DNA from: Deferribacterales bacterium Deferri_01
Lineage (GTDB): Bacteria > Chrysiogenota > Deferribacteres > Deferribacterales > Geovibrionaceae
Direction of reading: 5' to 3'
DNA length: 64,000 nt
Assembly (NCBI GenBank): GCA_001603805.1
Contig: LUZY01000013.1
Span: 124,001-188,000 of the forward strand
The position numbers were made by a program, and so were the translations under genes. Under the pieces are notes generated by a model, which ran no database searches, was not told where the DNA came from, and was given only the letters and a program-made list of their open reading frames with translations. Of this stretch, positions 8,167 through 17,500 are shown piece after piece. Numbering within the stretch: the stretch's first letter is position 1; every line of letters begins with the position of its first letter.

Positions 8167-8667
8167 ATGGGCAAATTAATCAAACTGATCGAAACAGTTA
8201 CAGAGTGGGTGGGAAAGGTGTTTTCGTACTCGGTGTATGCTCTGCTTGTTGTTGTGGTTTATGAGGTCATCAGCAGAAAGCTTTTCGGAAAGCCGACAAT
8301 ATGGGCATTCGACCTGAGTAATATGCTTTACGGAATAATGTTCCTAATGGGCTTCGGCTACACCTTGAAGCATAAAATGCACGTTGGAATAGATATTATA
8401 ACTGCCAAACTGAACCCTAAGGCGCAGGGGTGGATCTCCGTTGTGAGCTACCTTGTGTTCTTCTTTCCTTTTATAATTATAGCTATTCAGGCTTCAACAG
8501 TTTTTGCAATCCAATCATGGCAGGGGCTTGAGCGTGTGCAGTCACCCTGGGGCGCTCCGGTTTATCATTTTAAAACATTCCTGCCTTTGGGCTTCTGCTT
8601 CCTGCTTTTGCAGGGAATTGCCGAATTTCTTAAGGCTGTTCAGCAGATCAGGGGAGTGAGATCATGA
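8167..8667 (+). CDS. dctQ: TRAP transporter small permease (DctQ)
   Basis: This protein of about 166 residues has four hydrophobic helices and is the small membrane subunit of a TRAP transporter, bridging the binding protein and the large permease. A TTG eight codons upstream (8143) would also be in frame, but the ATG at 8167 has GGAG ten bases before it and gives the usual length. Family features include FDLSNMLYGIMFLMGFGYTL near residue 45 and the conserved HMHVGID-like segment (KHKMHVGIDI). Its stop overlaps the dctM start (ATGA), which implies translational coupling. Confidence 0.88.
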   Translation: MGKLIKLIETVTEWVGKVFSYSVYALLVVVVYEVISRKLFGKPTIWAFDLSNMLYGIMFLMGFGYTLKHKMHVGIDIITAKLNPKAQGWISVVSYLVFFFPFIIIAIQASTVFAIQSWQGLERVQSPWGAPVYHFKTFLPLGFCFLLLQGIAEFLKAVQQIRGVRS

Positions 8668-9986
8668 GTCCCGAATTTTTATCTATAGCAATGTTTGTTA
8701 TACTTCTTGTCGTGGTTTTTCTGGGGCATCCTCTGGGAATCACTCTCGGCGGGCTGGGTATAATTTTCGGAATTCTGGGTTATGGCCCCACGGCTTTTTT
8801 CATACTGGCAAACAAAAGTTACGGGCTTATGACGAACTATGTTCTCGTGGCTATACCTCTTTTTATATTAATGGCGCAGTTTCTTGATAAGTCCGGAGTA
8901 GCTGACGATCTGTATGAAACAATGTATGTTGTTATGGGCTCTGTAAAAGGCGGGCTGGCACTGGCTACAATAGTAGTATGCACTGTATTTGCCGCTACCA
9001 CAGGCATAGTCGGCGCTTCTGTTGTTGCCATGGGGCTTCTGGCTGCTCCCTCAATGGTGAAGAAGGGCTATGAACTCAGCCTTACTGCAGGGGTTATCAC
9101 CGCAGGAGGAACACTGGGCATTCTGATCCCTCCTTCCATAATGCTTGTGGTTTACGGCGGGCTGATTGGGATGAGCGTAGGAAAGCTGTTTATGGCAGCT
9201 GTTGTGCCGGGACTCCTTCTTGCGGCTCTGTATCTCGTGTATGCTTTCATATATTGCCATGTAAATCCGAAGGCTGGTCCTCCCATTCCAAAGGAGGAGA
9301 GAACCCATACAGGCATGCAGAAGTTTGTTATGATGTGTAAATCTCTTTTCCCGCCGCTTTTTCTCATTCTTGCGGTGCTGGGAAGCATTTCAGCAGGTAT
9401 AGCAACGCCGACGGAAGCAGCCGGGCTCGGATGCGTGGGCGCACTTCTTCTTGCTTTTGCCAATCGAAGGGTTAATCTCAAGCTTTTTAAGGATTCGGCA
9501 TACTCCACTCTTAAAATTACGTGTATGGTTATGCTGATCTTTGTCGGTGCGAATTTTTATACATCAATTTTTATGGGTTTAGGCGGCGGAGAGGTTTTTA
9601 CGGATATTCTCTTTTCTGTCAGCGACAACAGGTATATAATACTCGCCGTTATGATGTTTATCATCTTTCTTCTGGGCATGTTTGTTGACTGGCTCGGTAT
9701 CCTTCTGCTCTGCGTGCCGATATTCACTCCCATAGCAGTAAACCAGCTGGGCTTTGAACCTTTATGGTTTGCTATTCTTGTGTGTGTCAATCTTCAGATG
9801 TCATTCCTTACACCTCCTTTCGGATATGCTCTTTTTTATCTCAAAGGTGTTGCGCCGGAGGGGATGGAACTCAGCCATATTTATAAAGGGATTTTCCCGT
9901 TCGTTCTTATACAGCTTTTCGGGCTGGCATTGTGCGTACTTTTCCCCGAAATAATAACATGGCTGCCAAATGCGGTTTTTAAATAA
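8664..9986 (+). CDS. dctM: TRAP transporter large permease (DctM)
   Basis: This 440-residue membrane protein with about 12 hydrophobic helices is the large permease of the TRAP system and carries out Na+-coupled uptake of the organic acid. Visible family motifs are GHPLGITLGGLG near the N-terminus, the GGTLGILIPPSI segment near residue 148, and TPPFGYALFYLKG near residue 385. AGGGGAGTGAG precedes the ATG, which overlaps the dctQ stop by four bases. It is followed after 14 bases by glcD. Confidence 0.93.
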   Translation: MSPEFLSIAMFVILLVVVFLGHPLGITLGGLGIIFGILGYGPTAFFILANKSYGLMTNYVLVAIPLFILMAQFLDKSGVADDLYETMYVVMGSVKGGLALATIVVCTVFAATTGIVGASVVAMGLLAAPSMVKKGYELSLTAGVITAGGTLGILIPPSIMLVVYGGLIGMSVGKLFMAAVVPGLLLAALYLVYAFIYCHVNPKAGPPIPKEERTHTGMQKFVMMCKSLFPPLFLILAVLGSISAGIATPTEAAGLGCVGALLLAFANRRVNLKLFKDSAYSTLKITCMVMLIFVGANFYTSIFMGLGGGEVFTDILFSVSDNRYIILAVMMFIIFLLGMFVDWLGILLLCVPIFTPIAVNQLGFEPLWFAILVCVNLQMSFLTPPFGYALFYLKGVAPEGMELSHIYKGIFPFVLIQLFGLALCVLFPEIITWLPNAVFK

Positions 9987-10000
9987 AGAGTGAGGACAAA

Positions 10001-11374
10001 ATGCTTTCCAAAAGCCTGATAGCGAAATTTGCCGGAACAGCCGGAAAAAATGTCTGGACCGAAGAAGAGGATCTCATGTGCTATGCATATGATGCTTCCT
10101 TCTGTGAAATGTGTGTTCCTGAAATTGTTGTTAAACCTGAGAATGCTGAACAAGTTAGAGAGATTGTCAGGCTTTGTTTTGATGAAAACATCCCTCTGGT
10201 AACAAGGGGAGCAGGAACAAATCTCAGCGGAGGCACGCTGCCCGTTAAAGGCGGCTGCGTTCTGCTCACGTCCGGGCTTAACAGGATTATTGAAATAAAC
10301 ACCGAAGATATGTATGCGGTTGTTCAGTCGGGAGTGGTTACTGCGGATCTTGCTTCTGCGGTAAGTGCAAAAGGGCTGCTTTACCCGCCTGATCCGGGAA
10401 GCATGAAGATGTCAACCATCGGCGGCAATGTGGCGGAAAACGCAGGGGGACTGCGTGCCCTGAAATACGGCGTAACCGGTGATTACGTTATGGGAACAAG
10501 GTTTTTTGATATGGAAGGCAATGCGGTGATTGCCGGAGGTAAAACAGTTAAGATGGTTACGGGTTTTAACCTGAACGGTCTTATGGTTTCCTCTGAAGGT
10601 CTGCTCGGAGTCATGACGGAACACATCTTAAAGCTTGTTCCTCAACCGCAGGCTACCCGCTCCCTCCTTGTCATATATGATGATCTTATGAAAGCGAGTG
10701 TTACTGTATCTGAAATAATCGGAGCGAAGATAACTCCCGCCACCCTTGAGCTGATGGACAGGTTTACCATAAAAACTGTTGAGGAAGCCGCCAGAATCGG
10801 TCTGCCCACCGATGCGGACGGTCTTCTTCTCATAGAAGTGGATGGACATCCGGCAGCAGTGGAGGATGAGTACGCCAAAGTTAAAGCAATATGCGAGAAA
10901 CAGGGCGGCAAGGTGCATGTGGCTGAAACACATGAGGAAAGGGATAATCTTTGGGAAGCACGGAGGAAAGCATTAAGCAGTCTGGCACGTCTCAAACCGA
11001 CTCTTATTCTTGAGGACGCTACAGTCCCCCGAAGCCGAATTCCTGAAATGATGCAGTGTATAAGGGACATAACCGTCAAATACAGCCTAACCGTGGGAAC
11101 ATTCGGTCACGCCGGCGACGGCAACCTCCATCCGACTATTCTTACCGATAAACGTGATAAAAATGAGATGGCAAGAGTTGAAAAAGCTATAGATGAAATA
11201 TTTTCCGCCGCCCTCAGGCTGGAAGGGACAATAAGCGGTGAACACGGCATAGGCTCTGCCAAGGCTAAGTATCTTGAAAGTGAGGTCGGAGCGGGAACAA
11301 TCCGTTTCATGAAAAATCTGAAAAACGGTCTTGACCCCAAGAACCTTTTGAATCCTCATAAAATGGGGCTGTAG
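10001..11374 (+). CDS. glcD: FAD-linked 2-hydroxyacid oxidase (GlcD/D-lactate dehydrogenase type)
   Basis: This 457-residue flavoprotein has a PCMH-type FAD-binding domain at residues ~40-220 (RGAGTNLSGG near 67; PGSMKMSTIGGNVAENAGG near 132) and an FAD-oxidase C domain at ~225-455 (GTFGHAGDGNLHP near 367; GEHGIG near 413). The length fits GlcD and D-lactate dehydrogenases. It oxidises D-lactate or glycolate with transfer of electrons to the Fe-S partner encoded next. The stop codon directly abuts the ATG of glcF. D-lactate versus glycolate cannot be decided from sequence. Confidence 0.9.
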   Translation: MLSKSLIAKFAGTAGKNVWTEEEDLMCYAYDASFCEMCVPEIVVKPENAEQVREIVRLCFDENIPLVTRGAGTNLSGGTLPVKGGCVLLTSGLNRIIEINTEDMYAVVQSGVVTADLASAVSAKGLLYPPDPGSMKMSTIGGNVAENAGGLRALKYGVTGDYVMGTRFFDMEGNAVIAGGKTVKMVTGFNLNGLMVSSEGLLGVMTEHILKLVPQPQATRSLLVIYDDLMKASVTVSEIIGAKITPATLELMDRFTIKTVEEAARIGLPTDADGLLLIEVDGHPAAVEDEYAKVKAICEKQGGKVHVAETHEERDNLWEARRKALSSLARLKPTLILEDATVPRSRIPEMMQCIRDITVKYSLTVGTFGHAGDGNLHPTILTDKRDKNEMARVEKAIDEIFSAALRLEGTISGEHGIGSAKAKYLESEVGAGTIRFMKNLKNGLDPKNLLNPHKMGL

Positions 11375-12610
11375 ATGGACGAGCTGATTAAAGAGCTGAA
11401 ACAGCTTGAAGAGATGATGCTACAGTGCATGAAGTGCGGCACATGCCAGTCGGACTGCCCTCTTTACCGCACTGACGGAAGGGAATCATCAGTCGCCAGA
11501 GGGAAAATCTCCCTTCTTCAGTCTGTTTATGAGGGAAGAATTGAAGATGCGGGCAGGATATTGAAGCATCTTGATCAGTGCCTGCTCTGTACCCGATGTC
11601 TTAAAGCATGCCCAAGCGGAGTAAAAACAGATGAAATTTTCCTGAAAGGCAGGGAGATTCTTAGAAAAATTAAAAAACTTCCGAAATGGCAGAAGATTAT
11701 CCTTAAAACCGCCATGGAGAAGCCTGAGCTTATGGCAAAAATGGCTCCTCTTATGCACATGGGGCTTAAGTTCGGGAGCAAAAAAATTAAGGAAGGAATA
11801 TACCGCCCGATGCTGCCTGCTCTCGGCGGACGAAATGTTGTTGAAATAAAAAGCGAAGCTTTTGTAAAAAAATACGGCGGGCTTAATAAGGCTGATAATG
11901 AATTAATGCGTGTGGTTTTTTATCCGGGCTGTGCGGTTAATCTTATCTATACAGAATGGGGCATATCTGTTGTTGAGGTATTAAAACATTTCGGCGTGTC
12001 GGTTTATGTGCCTGAAACTAATATATGCTGCGGAATACCTGCTGCATCAATGGGAGAGCTTGAAATGTATCGTAATGCCGTCAGGGCAAATTACGATGCC
12101 TTGGCGCAGTATGGCGATGCACAGTATATAATAACCTGTTGCCCTACATGCAGATATGGTCTTTTTGAGATGGGACCTAAACAGACCGGAACAGAATGCC
12201 CGCTTACGGTTATGGATATACTGGTTTTTCTTGAAGAAGTTCTGAAAGTTGAGATACAGACAGGAGAAAAGGGCAGGAGTACAATTCATTTTCCGTGTCA
12301 TTATCAGGACAGCAAAAAGGCTCTTGCGGAAAAATTTGTTCTTTCGCACACAGAAACAGAGTATGTGAAGCTTGAAAATCAAAGCTGCTGCGGCTTTGCC
12401 GGAACTTTCAGCATTAAGTATTATGAACGATCCAAAGGTTTTTCCGTTTCTAAAATAGATGAGATGAAAGAGAAAAAGGTGAACAAAGTATATACACCAT
12501 GTCCGGGGTGCGCTATGCAGCTTGCTGATGCAGCAGCGGGTGAGGGTATGGATGCGGAAGTCACTCATCCGGTGACAGAACTTTATAAGTTCATTAAAGG
12601 AATAAAATAG
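11375..12610 (+). CDS. glcF: Fe-S subunit of 2-hydroxyacid oxidase (GlcF-like)
   Basis: This 411-residue protein has two N-terminal 4Fe-4S motifs (C18, C21, C24, C28 and C69, C72, C75, C79) and two CCG domains (YPGC near 188, CCG near 217, CCPTC near 255, CCG near 342, PCPGC near 376). It is the electron-transfer partner of the flavoprotein encoded immediately upstream, with no intergenic base. Together they should oxidise glycolate or D-lactate. The domain order matches GlcF rather than LutA. Confidence 0.9.
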   Translation: MDELIKELKQLEEMMLQCMKCGTCQSDCPLYRTDGRESSVARGKISLLQSVYEGRIEDAGRILKHLDQCLLCTRCLKACPSGVKTDEIFLKGREILRKIKKLPKWQKIILKTAMEKPELMAKMAPLMHMGLKFGSKKIKEGIYRPMLPALGGRNVVEIKSEAFVKKYGGLNKADNELMRVVFYPGCAVNLIYTEWGISVVEVLKHFGVSVYVPETNICCGIPAASMGELEMYRNAVRANYDALAQYGDAQYIITCCPTCRYGLFEMGPKQTGTECPLTVMDILVFLEEVLKVEIQTGEKGRSTIHFPCHYQDSKKALAEKFVLSHTETEYVKLENQSCCGFAGTFSIKYYERSKGFSVSKIDEMKEKKVNKVYTPCPGCAMQLADAAAGEGMDAEVTHPVTELYKFIKGIK

Positions 12611-12625
12611 CGTTTCACGCAAAAA

Positions 12626-12656
12626 ATATATTAGAAAAATCATTTTTTTAATATAT
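12626..12656. repeat. 31-base AT-rich near-perfect palindrome
   Basis: ATATATTAGAAAAAT (12626-12640) and ATTTTTTTAATATAT (12642-12656) flank a single C. Only one base pair is a G-T wobble. It lies between glcF and the repressor gene and could be a terminator of the glc operon, an operator for the repressor's own gene, or a cruciform. Confidence 0.6.
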
Positions 12657-12693
12657 ACTCGTTCAATGTTAGTCACACTTGAAGGCCGTTGAA

Positions 12694-13407
12694 ATGAAGT
12701 TTGAAAAAATAAGACAAAAAAAAATAAGCGACATTATCTACGAACAGATAAAAAAAATGATACTCACGGCGCAGCTTGCTCCGGGTGAGAAGCTCCCCTC
12801 GGAAAGAGATCTTGCCGTTCAGCTCGGCGTGAGCAGACCTTCCCTGCGTGAGGCGCTGAACAAGCTTGAGGCTCAGGGGTTTCTTTCCCAGAACCACGGT
12901 GACGGCACTTATGTTAAGTCTCTGACATCACAGACAATAGATAAGGCTATGGAGGAATTCATCAAGCGTGAGGACGCCATAGTCGACCTTATGGAAGTGC
13001 GTAAAATTCTTGAAACATGGGCGGCAAAAACCGCCGCCATGCGTGCCAGTGATGAAGAGATAGCAAATATGAAAGAATATCTGGATGAAATGCATGCCGC
13101 TCTTAATAAAGGAGAGGTAGGGCATATTCCCGATGCAAACTTTCATAACACAATATCCTATGCCACCAATAATATACTTCTGATACATATCATGAATACT
13201 ATCTATCAGTGGGTGGAAAAAGTCAGCTATGAGGTTCGCTCAAGGCTTTATACTGATAATGAACGTTTTGAGAAGCTATATCTCCAGCACCAAAAAATAT
13301 ATGAAAGCATAAATGCCCGTGAACCGGAAGACGCATACAGGGCAATGCTTGAACATATGGAATATGTTGTTGAGGAAGTTAATGAAATAGTCAGAAGTAA
13401 CAAGTGA
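12694..13407 (+). CDS. GntR-family transcriptional regulator, FadR/LldR subfamily
   Basis: This protein of about 237 residues has an N-terminal winged helix (LPSERDLAVQLGVSRPSLRE near residue 30-55) and a C-terminal all-helical FCD ligand-binding domain (~75-230) with conserved metal-binding type D and H residues (DANFHNTI near 150). An upstream TTG at 12679 is in frame, but GAAGG sits eight bases before the ATG at 12694, which is preferred. Its location at the end of the lactate gene cluster and the TGGTNNNACCA operators at 6620-6634 make it the likely repressor of both operons, with lactate or a related acid as inducer. Confidence 0.88.
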   Translation: MKFEKIRQKKISDIIYEQIKKMILTAQLAPGEKLPSERDLAVQLGVSRPSLREALNKLEAQGFLSQNHGDGTYVKSLTSQTIDKAMEEFIKREDAIVDLMEVRKILETWAAKTAAMRASDEEIANMKEYLDEMHAALNKGEVGHIPDANFHNTISYATNNILLIHIMNTIYQWVEKVSYEVRSRLYTDNERFEKLYLQHQKIYESINAREPEDAYRAMLEHMEYVVEEVNEIVRSNK

Positions 13408-13546
13408 TATTTATTATTTCTTATTAGTAACTTATAATTAAGTATATGCACAGTATGTAATTTTTATTGCGGTTCTCTGCTGCTTTTCTCCGTCTGTATG
13501 GTATACTTTAAAACGGACAAATGATGTCCCCAAACTGGGGGAATTT

Positions 13547-14572
13547 ATGAATCAGAGAAGCGACAGGCAGATTGTACTTGTAGTTGATGATGTTCCGGAG
13601 AATATCGATATTCTTAGTAATATCCTTAGGTCTGATTATAAAGTTAAAGTAGCCACTAACGGGCGTAAAGCCCTTGAAATTGCTGAAAAAGATCTCCCTG
13701 ATATTATTCTGCTGGATGTTATGATGCCCGACCTCAGCGGTTATGATGTATGCCGTGCCCTTAAATCAAATCTCATAACACGCTCCATACCTGTTATATT
13801 TGTAACCGCAAAGGATGAGATAAAAGACGAGTCCATGGGATTTGACGCCGGCGGGGCGGATTATATCACAAAGCCTGTCAGCTCTCCTATTGTTCTGGCG
13901 AGAGTCAGGACGCAGCTTGCTATGTATGATCATATGCGTATGCTTGAAAACATGGTTCGTGAGAGAACAAAAGAACTTCATGAAACAAGGCTGGAGATAA
14001 TAAGGCGCCTCGGATTTGCTGCTGAATATAAAGACAACGAGACGGGAATGCATGTTATCCGTATGAGCCGTTTTTGCCACCTTATTGCAAAAAAGATAGG
14101 TATGAAAACTTCTGAATCAGAGCTGATTCTCGCAGCATCACCTATGCATGATGTAGGCAAAATAGGCATTCCTGACAGTATTCTGCTCAAGCCCGCTAAA
14201 CTGGATGAGCATGAATGGGAGATAATGAAGCATCACCCCTGTATCGGCTATAAGATTATCGGCGGGCATGAATCCGAGCTGCTTAATACTGCTGCCATTG
14301 TTGCTCTCACCCACCATGAAAAATGGGATGGGACGGGTTATCCGGAAGGACTTAAGGGTGACAATATTCCTCTTGCGGGTAGAATTGCAGCTATAGGGGA
14401 TGTGTTCGATGCTCTTATAAGTGTCAGACCTTATAAGCAGGCATGGAGTATTGAAAAAGCAGCAGAATACATCCGCAGTGAAAGTGGGAAACATTTTGAA
14501 CCACGGTTGGTGGAGGCTTTTCTGAAATGTCTGCCTGAAGCAGTCAGAATCAACGACGAATACGGTGACTGA
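13547..14572 (+). CDS. Response regulator with HD-GYP phosphodiesterase output
   Basis: This 341-residue protein has a receiver domain at residues ~9-125 (acidic pair DD at 14-15, phospho-acceptor D57 in LLDVMM, K near 109) and an HD-GYP domain at ~150-330 (HD in MHDVGKIGIP near 203; HHEKWDGTGYP near 260). HD-GYP domains hydrolyse cyclic di-GMP. All key motifs are intact, so it is probably active and phosphorylation-controlled. Its stop overlaps or abuts the start of the hybrid kinase, so the kinase is its likely partner. Confidence 0.92.
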   Translation: MNQRSDRQIVLVVDDVPENIDILSNILRSDYKVKVATNGRKALEIAEKDLPDIILLDVMMPDLSGYDVCRALKSNLITRSIPVIFVTAKDEIKDESMGFDAGGADYITKPVSSPIVLARVRTQLAMYDHMRMLENMVRERTKELHETRLEIIRRLGFAAEYKDNETGMHVIRMSRFCHLIAKKIGMKTSESELILAASPMHDVGKIGIPDSILLKPAKLDEHEWEIMKHHPCIGYKIIGGHESELLNTAAIVALTHHEKWDGTGYPEGLKGDNIPLAGRIAAIGDVFDALISVRPYKQAWSIEKAAEYIRSESGKHFEPRLVEAFLKCLPEAVRINDEYGD

Positions 14573-14573
14573 A

Positions 14574-17500
14574 ATGGCTGAACGGAAGTCAATATTTAAA
14601 CTTTTAAAATCTTTTGCAGGTGTGGCTGTTTTATTTATTGTTCCGCTTACAGCATCTTACTTTGCTGTCTACCTGACTGAAAAGATTTCTATATTCAAAA
14701 AACGTTCCGAAATTTCGATCATAGCTTCTGAAATTGTAGATAATATACATGCCAGAACAATTTACAGTAAAAATATGGGCGCAGCATCTATCACAGGAGT
14801 CCTTAATCCTAATGTTAAAGATATTGTTCAGGGCAAATTGCCATACGATGATCCTTCTGTTCTTGGAGTACAGGATGTGATTTTAAAAGAAAATAATGCG
14901 GAAGCTGTTTATCTTCTTAATAAAAACGGTATAGTTGTTTCTTACTCCGATGTTGCTCCAATTTCACTTACAGGTCAGAATTTCAGTTTCAGACCATATT
15001 TTATTCAGGCAATGCTAGGGAGACAGAGTATTTTTGCAGCTCAGGGAATATCTTCTAAAATCAGGGGAATTTATATCTCCACTCCTATTTATTCGGAAAA
15101 AAGGTCTGACTCTGAAATAATAGGCGTAGTTGTTGTTAAAGATTCAATAAGCGGTTTGGAGGATATGTTACGTAAATATGAAGACCCTGTTTTTATGGTA
15201 TCTCCGCATGGAGTTGTTTTTGCCACAAACCGCACAGAATATCTTTATAAAGTCGCAGGCAAGCTTAGTGATACACGAAAAAACAGTCTTGCATCCTTAC
15301 GCCGCTTCGGCGCTGCTTTTGATCAGGATGCAGAAGAACTCGGAGCTGTTCTTGACGGGCAGGATATCACTCTCGGCGGAGAAAAGTATCTTGTAAAAAC
15401 ACATCCTATTGACTGGAATGACATGGAAGGAAGATGGCAGATAGCATATCTGGTTAATATGAAGAGTATTCTCCTGCCAGCTTTAAAATATACTGTTTAT
15501 TGGTCGGTATTTGCTGTTTTTTTCATTCTTTTGGGAACGCTTCATATTGCTTTAGGTAACAGAAGGCAGAGATTGGAAATAGAAGCACAGAACAGAAAGA
15601 TATTCAAAGCTGTGGAACAGACACCTGCTGCTATACTTATTACAGATAATGAAGGGTTTATTGAATACGCCAATCCTAAGTTTACAGAACTGACAGAATA
15701 TACATTTGAGGAAGCCAAAGGGAAAAAACCGGCCATACTTACCCCTGAATTAAGCGGTGAAAGCTGTGACGAAGTATGGGAAACAATAAAAACAGGCAAT
15801 GAATGGCACGGGGAATTCCTGAATACAAAAAAATCAGGCGAAACCTACTGGGAGTCCGTTCTTGTTGCTCCCGTTAAGGACAGATTCGGAGAAATAACTA
15901 ATTTTGTCAGTATCAAAGAAGACATCACAGAAAAGAAAAAAGCAATGACAGCCATTGAAGACGCCCGTAAGATAGCGGAAAATGCCGCAGAGTCTAAATC
16001 AATGTTCCTGGCGAACATGAGCCATGAAATACGCACGCCGCTTAATGCCATAATAGGTTTGAGTGATCTTGCCTTGAAAACAGAACTTACCCTTAAGCAG
16101 GCTGATTATATAAGAAAAGTTAGAAATGCGGGGATATCTCTTCTGGGAATAGTTAACGATATTCTGGATTTTTCTAAGATTGAAGCAGGAAAAATTGAGT
16201 TGGAAAGTGTTGAGTTCTCTCTGGATACTGTATTGGAGCATCTTATTACTGTAGTATTCCAGAAAGCGGAAGAGAAGGGGCTTGAGTTCCTGCTTCATGT
16301 GGGAAGTGATGTTCCTCCTGTGATTAAGGGTGACTCGCTGCGACTCAGCCAGATTCTTATCAATCTTGTTAATAATGCAGTTAAATTTACAGAAGAAGGG
16401 GAAATAGAGCTTAGTGTGACTCTGGTTAGGGAGTTTGAAGGCAGAGTTGAAATTATGTTCTCAGTAAGAGACACAGGTGTTGGGTTGCTTGATGAACAGA
16501 GACACAGGCTTTTTGACGCTTTCTCACAGGCTGACGGATCCACAACCAGAAAATACGGAGGTACAGGGCTGGGTTTAAGCATATCTAAAAAGCTCTCTCA
16601 TTTAATGGGTGGAGAAATAAGTGTCGAAAGCGAGTACGGCAAAGGAAGTGTATTTGCTTTTACTGCAGTATTTGAAATAGGTGCAACCCCTAAGCGTGAA
16701 TTCAAATATGGGCATGAGGAACTAAAAGATATGAAAGTTCTTGTGGTTGACGATAATTCATCCGCAAGACAGATAATTATGGAAATTCTGGAAAACCTTG
16801 AGTTTGAAGCAGAGGAAACAGACTGCGCAGAATCAGCAATAAACCTTATAAAGCAAAATGATGCTTCCGATCCGTATAAAATTGTGCTGATGGACTGGAA
16901 AATGCCCGGACTGAACGGTCTGGAGGCTTCCTTAATAATCAAAAATGATCCGGATATAAAGAACACACCGATAATAGCTCTTGTGACTGCCTTTGGCAGA
17001 GATCTGGACAGAAAAACAGTTAAAAACTACGAACTGGAAGGCTTTATAACCAAGCCTGTTACTCCTTCGTCACTCATTGACGGACTTTTATCTGTTGTTT
17101 TTAAGTCCGGTTATGACAAGCCAATTGAAAAAATAGTTTCTGTTGAAAATTTCAAAGGTGTTCATGTTCTGGTGGTTGATGATAATGATGTTAACCGGCA
17201 GATAGCGGTCGAACTTCTGGAGGACACAGGCGCAATTGTTTCCGAGGCGGTGGACGGAAAGCAGGCTGTTGATTTTGTTTTATCCGGTGAAAGATGCGAT
17301 ATTGTTTTTATGGATCTCCAGATGCCTGTGATGGACGGTTATGAGGCTGTGAAACTTATCAGGGAAGACAAACGCTTTGCTGAACTTCCGATTGTGGCTA
17401 TGACAGCGCATGCTCTTAATATTGAAAGAGAAAAAACCCGTGCAGCGGGCATGAACAGTCATATAACAAAACCGCTTATCCCAGAAGAAATTTATGAGTG

